Virus record (IMG/VR): IMGVR_UViG_3300012919_000023
Coordinates: 1-31,140 of that record
Reading direction: 5' to 3' (one strand)
DNA length: 31,140 nt
Origin: a virus
The position numbers and the translations under genes were made by a program. This document shows positions 30,466 to 31,140 of the stretch, one piece after another; the first letter of the stretch is position 1; every line of letters starts with the position of its first letter. The notes below the pieces were generated by a model that saw only the letters and a list, made by a program, of their open reading frames with translations, was not told the origin of the DNA and did no database searches.

Positions 30466-30645
30466 TTACTGTGAAAGTAATTCATAGGGAACGCCGCCAG
30501 TAACCTCTACAGCATTCTCTAGGTTTTGTTCAGTCGCCATTACCCATAGCGTCTGCACAATCTCTGCATCAGTCGTGGTTGTCATGCCAGACTGAATACG
30601 TTTAATTAAAGCTTGGATGTCAAAGTTCATCATGGTTTTAGACAT
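30466..30645 (-). CDS. Small early protein, unknown (59 residues)
   Basis: MSKTMMNFDIQALIKRIQSGMTTTTDAEIVQTLWVMATEQ... starts at 30645, where ATGTCTAA overlaps the upstream stop by 8 bases, with AAGGA about 11 bases before. An ATG four codons earlier is also possible. It is a predicted helical small protein with no recognised motif. The stop lies within the extra half-site of palindrome copy 8. Confidence 0.6.
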   Translation of the reverse strand: MSKTMMNFDIQALIKRIQSGMTTTTDAEIVQTLWVMATEQNLENAVEVTGGVPYELLSQ

Positions 30646-30811
30646 GGCGTGTTTCATCCTTCATCCATTCCATGTGAAGCTCTGTCGCTTCCTTCTTGTC
30701 CAAATCGAAATTATGCTGGATATGCGGTCTTGCACCCATCATGTTGATTTGTCCGCTATCGCGGAGCGCATCAAGGTAAAGAAACACATCTTCCTTATCA
30801 ACTTTACTCAT
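30638..30811 (-). CDS. Small early protein, unknown (57 residues)
   Basis: MSKVDKEDVFLYLDALRDSGQINMMGARPHIQHNFDLDKKEATELHMEWMKDETRHV, helical and charged. The start at 30811 overlaps the upstream stop (TAATG) with GGAGG 5 bases before it, so start and coupling are well supported. 'LYLDALRDSGQINMMGARPHIQ...FDLDKKEA' is, as I recall, a frequent small phage protein pattern of unknown function. Confidence 0.75.
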   Translation of the reverse strand: MSKVDKEDVFLYLDALRDSGQINMMGARPHIQHNFDLDKKEATELHMEWMKDETRHV

Positions 30812-31077
30812 TATGACCTCCATTTTTTCGCATACGGATGGCGGGAATTGTACGAGCGGAAATGCATTCGCATACGCAAGTCATCTTGTAGCGATTGGAT
30901 ACGCTTGGGATACCGCTTTAACCGCGACTGATTCCAGTGTCTCATGGCTTTTATTGACCGCTTCAGCGGGTCATATGCATGCCCCGCGCTCAATATAGGC
31001 ATCCACCCTCTACGATATGATATTGAATGCCACATAGCCCCATAACTTGGGCGTGTGTATTTGAATATTCTACTCAT
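30811..31077 (-). CDS. Small basic early protein, unknown (88 residues)
   Basis: MSRIFKYTRPSYGAMWHSISYRRGWMPILSAGHAYDPLKRSIK... is very basic and rich in Arg, Tyr, Trp and Ser, with no membrane segment or recognised domain. ATG 31077 overlaps the preceding stop (ATGA), with AGGAAGAGG just upstream. Early T7-like genes in this position often encode host-takeover proteins; the role here is unknown. Confidence 0.65.
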   Translation of the reverse strand: MSRIFKYTRPSYGAMWHSISYRRGWMPILSAGHAYDPLKRSIKAMRHWNQSRLKRYPKRIQSLQDDLRMRMHFRSYNSRHPYAKKWRS

Positions 31078-31140
31078 TCCTCTTCCTTTCCAAAAAGCTC
31101 ATCTTGGCAGACCTGACACAGGCCGCTGATTGTGTATTCC
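31074..31140 (-). CDS. 3' end of an upstream early gene (cut by window edge)
   Basis: A frame open from the window edge ends EYTISGLCQVCQDELFGKEEE and a TGA that overlaps the next start. The CQVC pair suggests half of a zinc-binding knuckle; the rest of the gene lies outside the window. Confidence 0.55.
   Translation of the reverse strand, partial: EYTISGLCQVCQDELFGKEEE

Overview
The window is a nearly complete T7-like podovirus genome (Autographiviridae-type: it encodes its own single-subunit RNA polymerase), written in reverse orientation. Every gene I can support is on the minus strand, so transcription runs from about 31140 down to 1. Gene content (tyrosine integrase, T7-type replication genes, a B12-dependent ribonucleotide reductase between the exonuclease and the portal) matches marine podoviruses of the cyanophage P-SSP7 and pelagiphage HTVC019P kind. 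Base composition looks moderate by eye rather than strongly AT-rich, and no photosynthesis genes are seen. A marine, possibly alphaproteobacterial host is my guess; nothing in the window fixes the host. Layout in transcription order: (1) 31140-28506, small early genes of unknown function, with one near-consensus sigma70 promoter and one intrinsic terminator. (2) 28489-24894, integrase, a 42-residue protein with two clamp-binding-like motifs, and the phage RNA polymerase. (3) 24802-21527, single-strand DNA-binding protein, endonuclease I, amidase/lysozyme, primase-helicase and a small acidic protein. (4) 21501-16271, DNA polymerase, a nuclease-like protein, 5'-3' exonuclease, a DUF1599-like protein and class II ribonucleotide reductase. 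(5) 16241-13050, three small low-complexity proteins, portal and scaffold. (6) 12854-5953, capsid followed by a terminator, four small very basic proteins, tail tubular A and B, a gp13-like protein and internal virion protein gp14. (7) 5920-1, internal virion proteins gp15 and gp16 and the N-terminal part of the tail fibre. The rest of the fibre, the lysis genes and the terminase should lie beyond position 1. The most striking feature is a dispersed 15-bp palindrome, CGTTACANTGTAACG, found eight times. Each copy sits 2-45 bases upstream of a start codon, and together the copies divide the genome into the blocks above. It looks like an operator or regulatory element of a phage-wide regulon, and no gene in the window is an obvious partner for it. 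Separately, a T7/SP6-like motif (TGGACAYTATAGATGT on the minus strand) precedes the RNA polymerase and the SSB genes, with a weaker form before the morphogenesis block; it is the best candidate for the phage polymerase's promoter. A second notable item is the 42-residue protein at 27370-27498, a 16-residue tandem duplication carrying QIELPL and QPELPL. These fit the bacterial beta-clamp binding motif QxxLxL, as in Hda. Together the genes describe a phage that takes over transcription with its own polymerase, replicates with a T7-type replisome fed by its own nucleotide reductase, and may be able to integrate.
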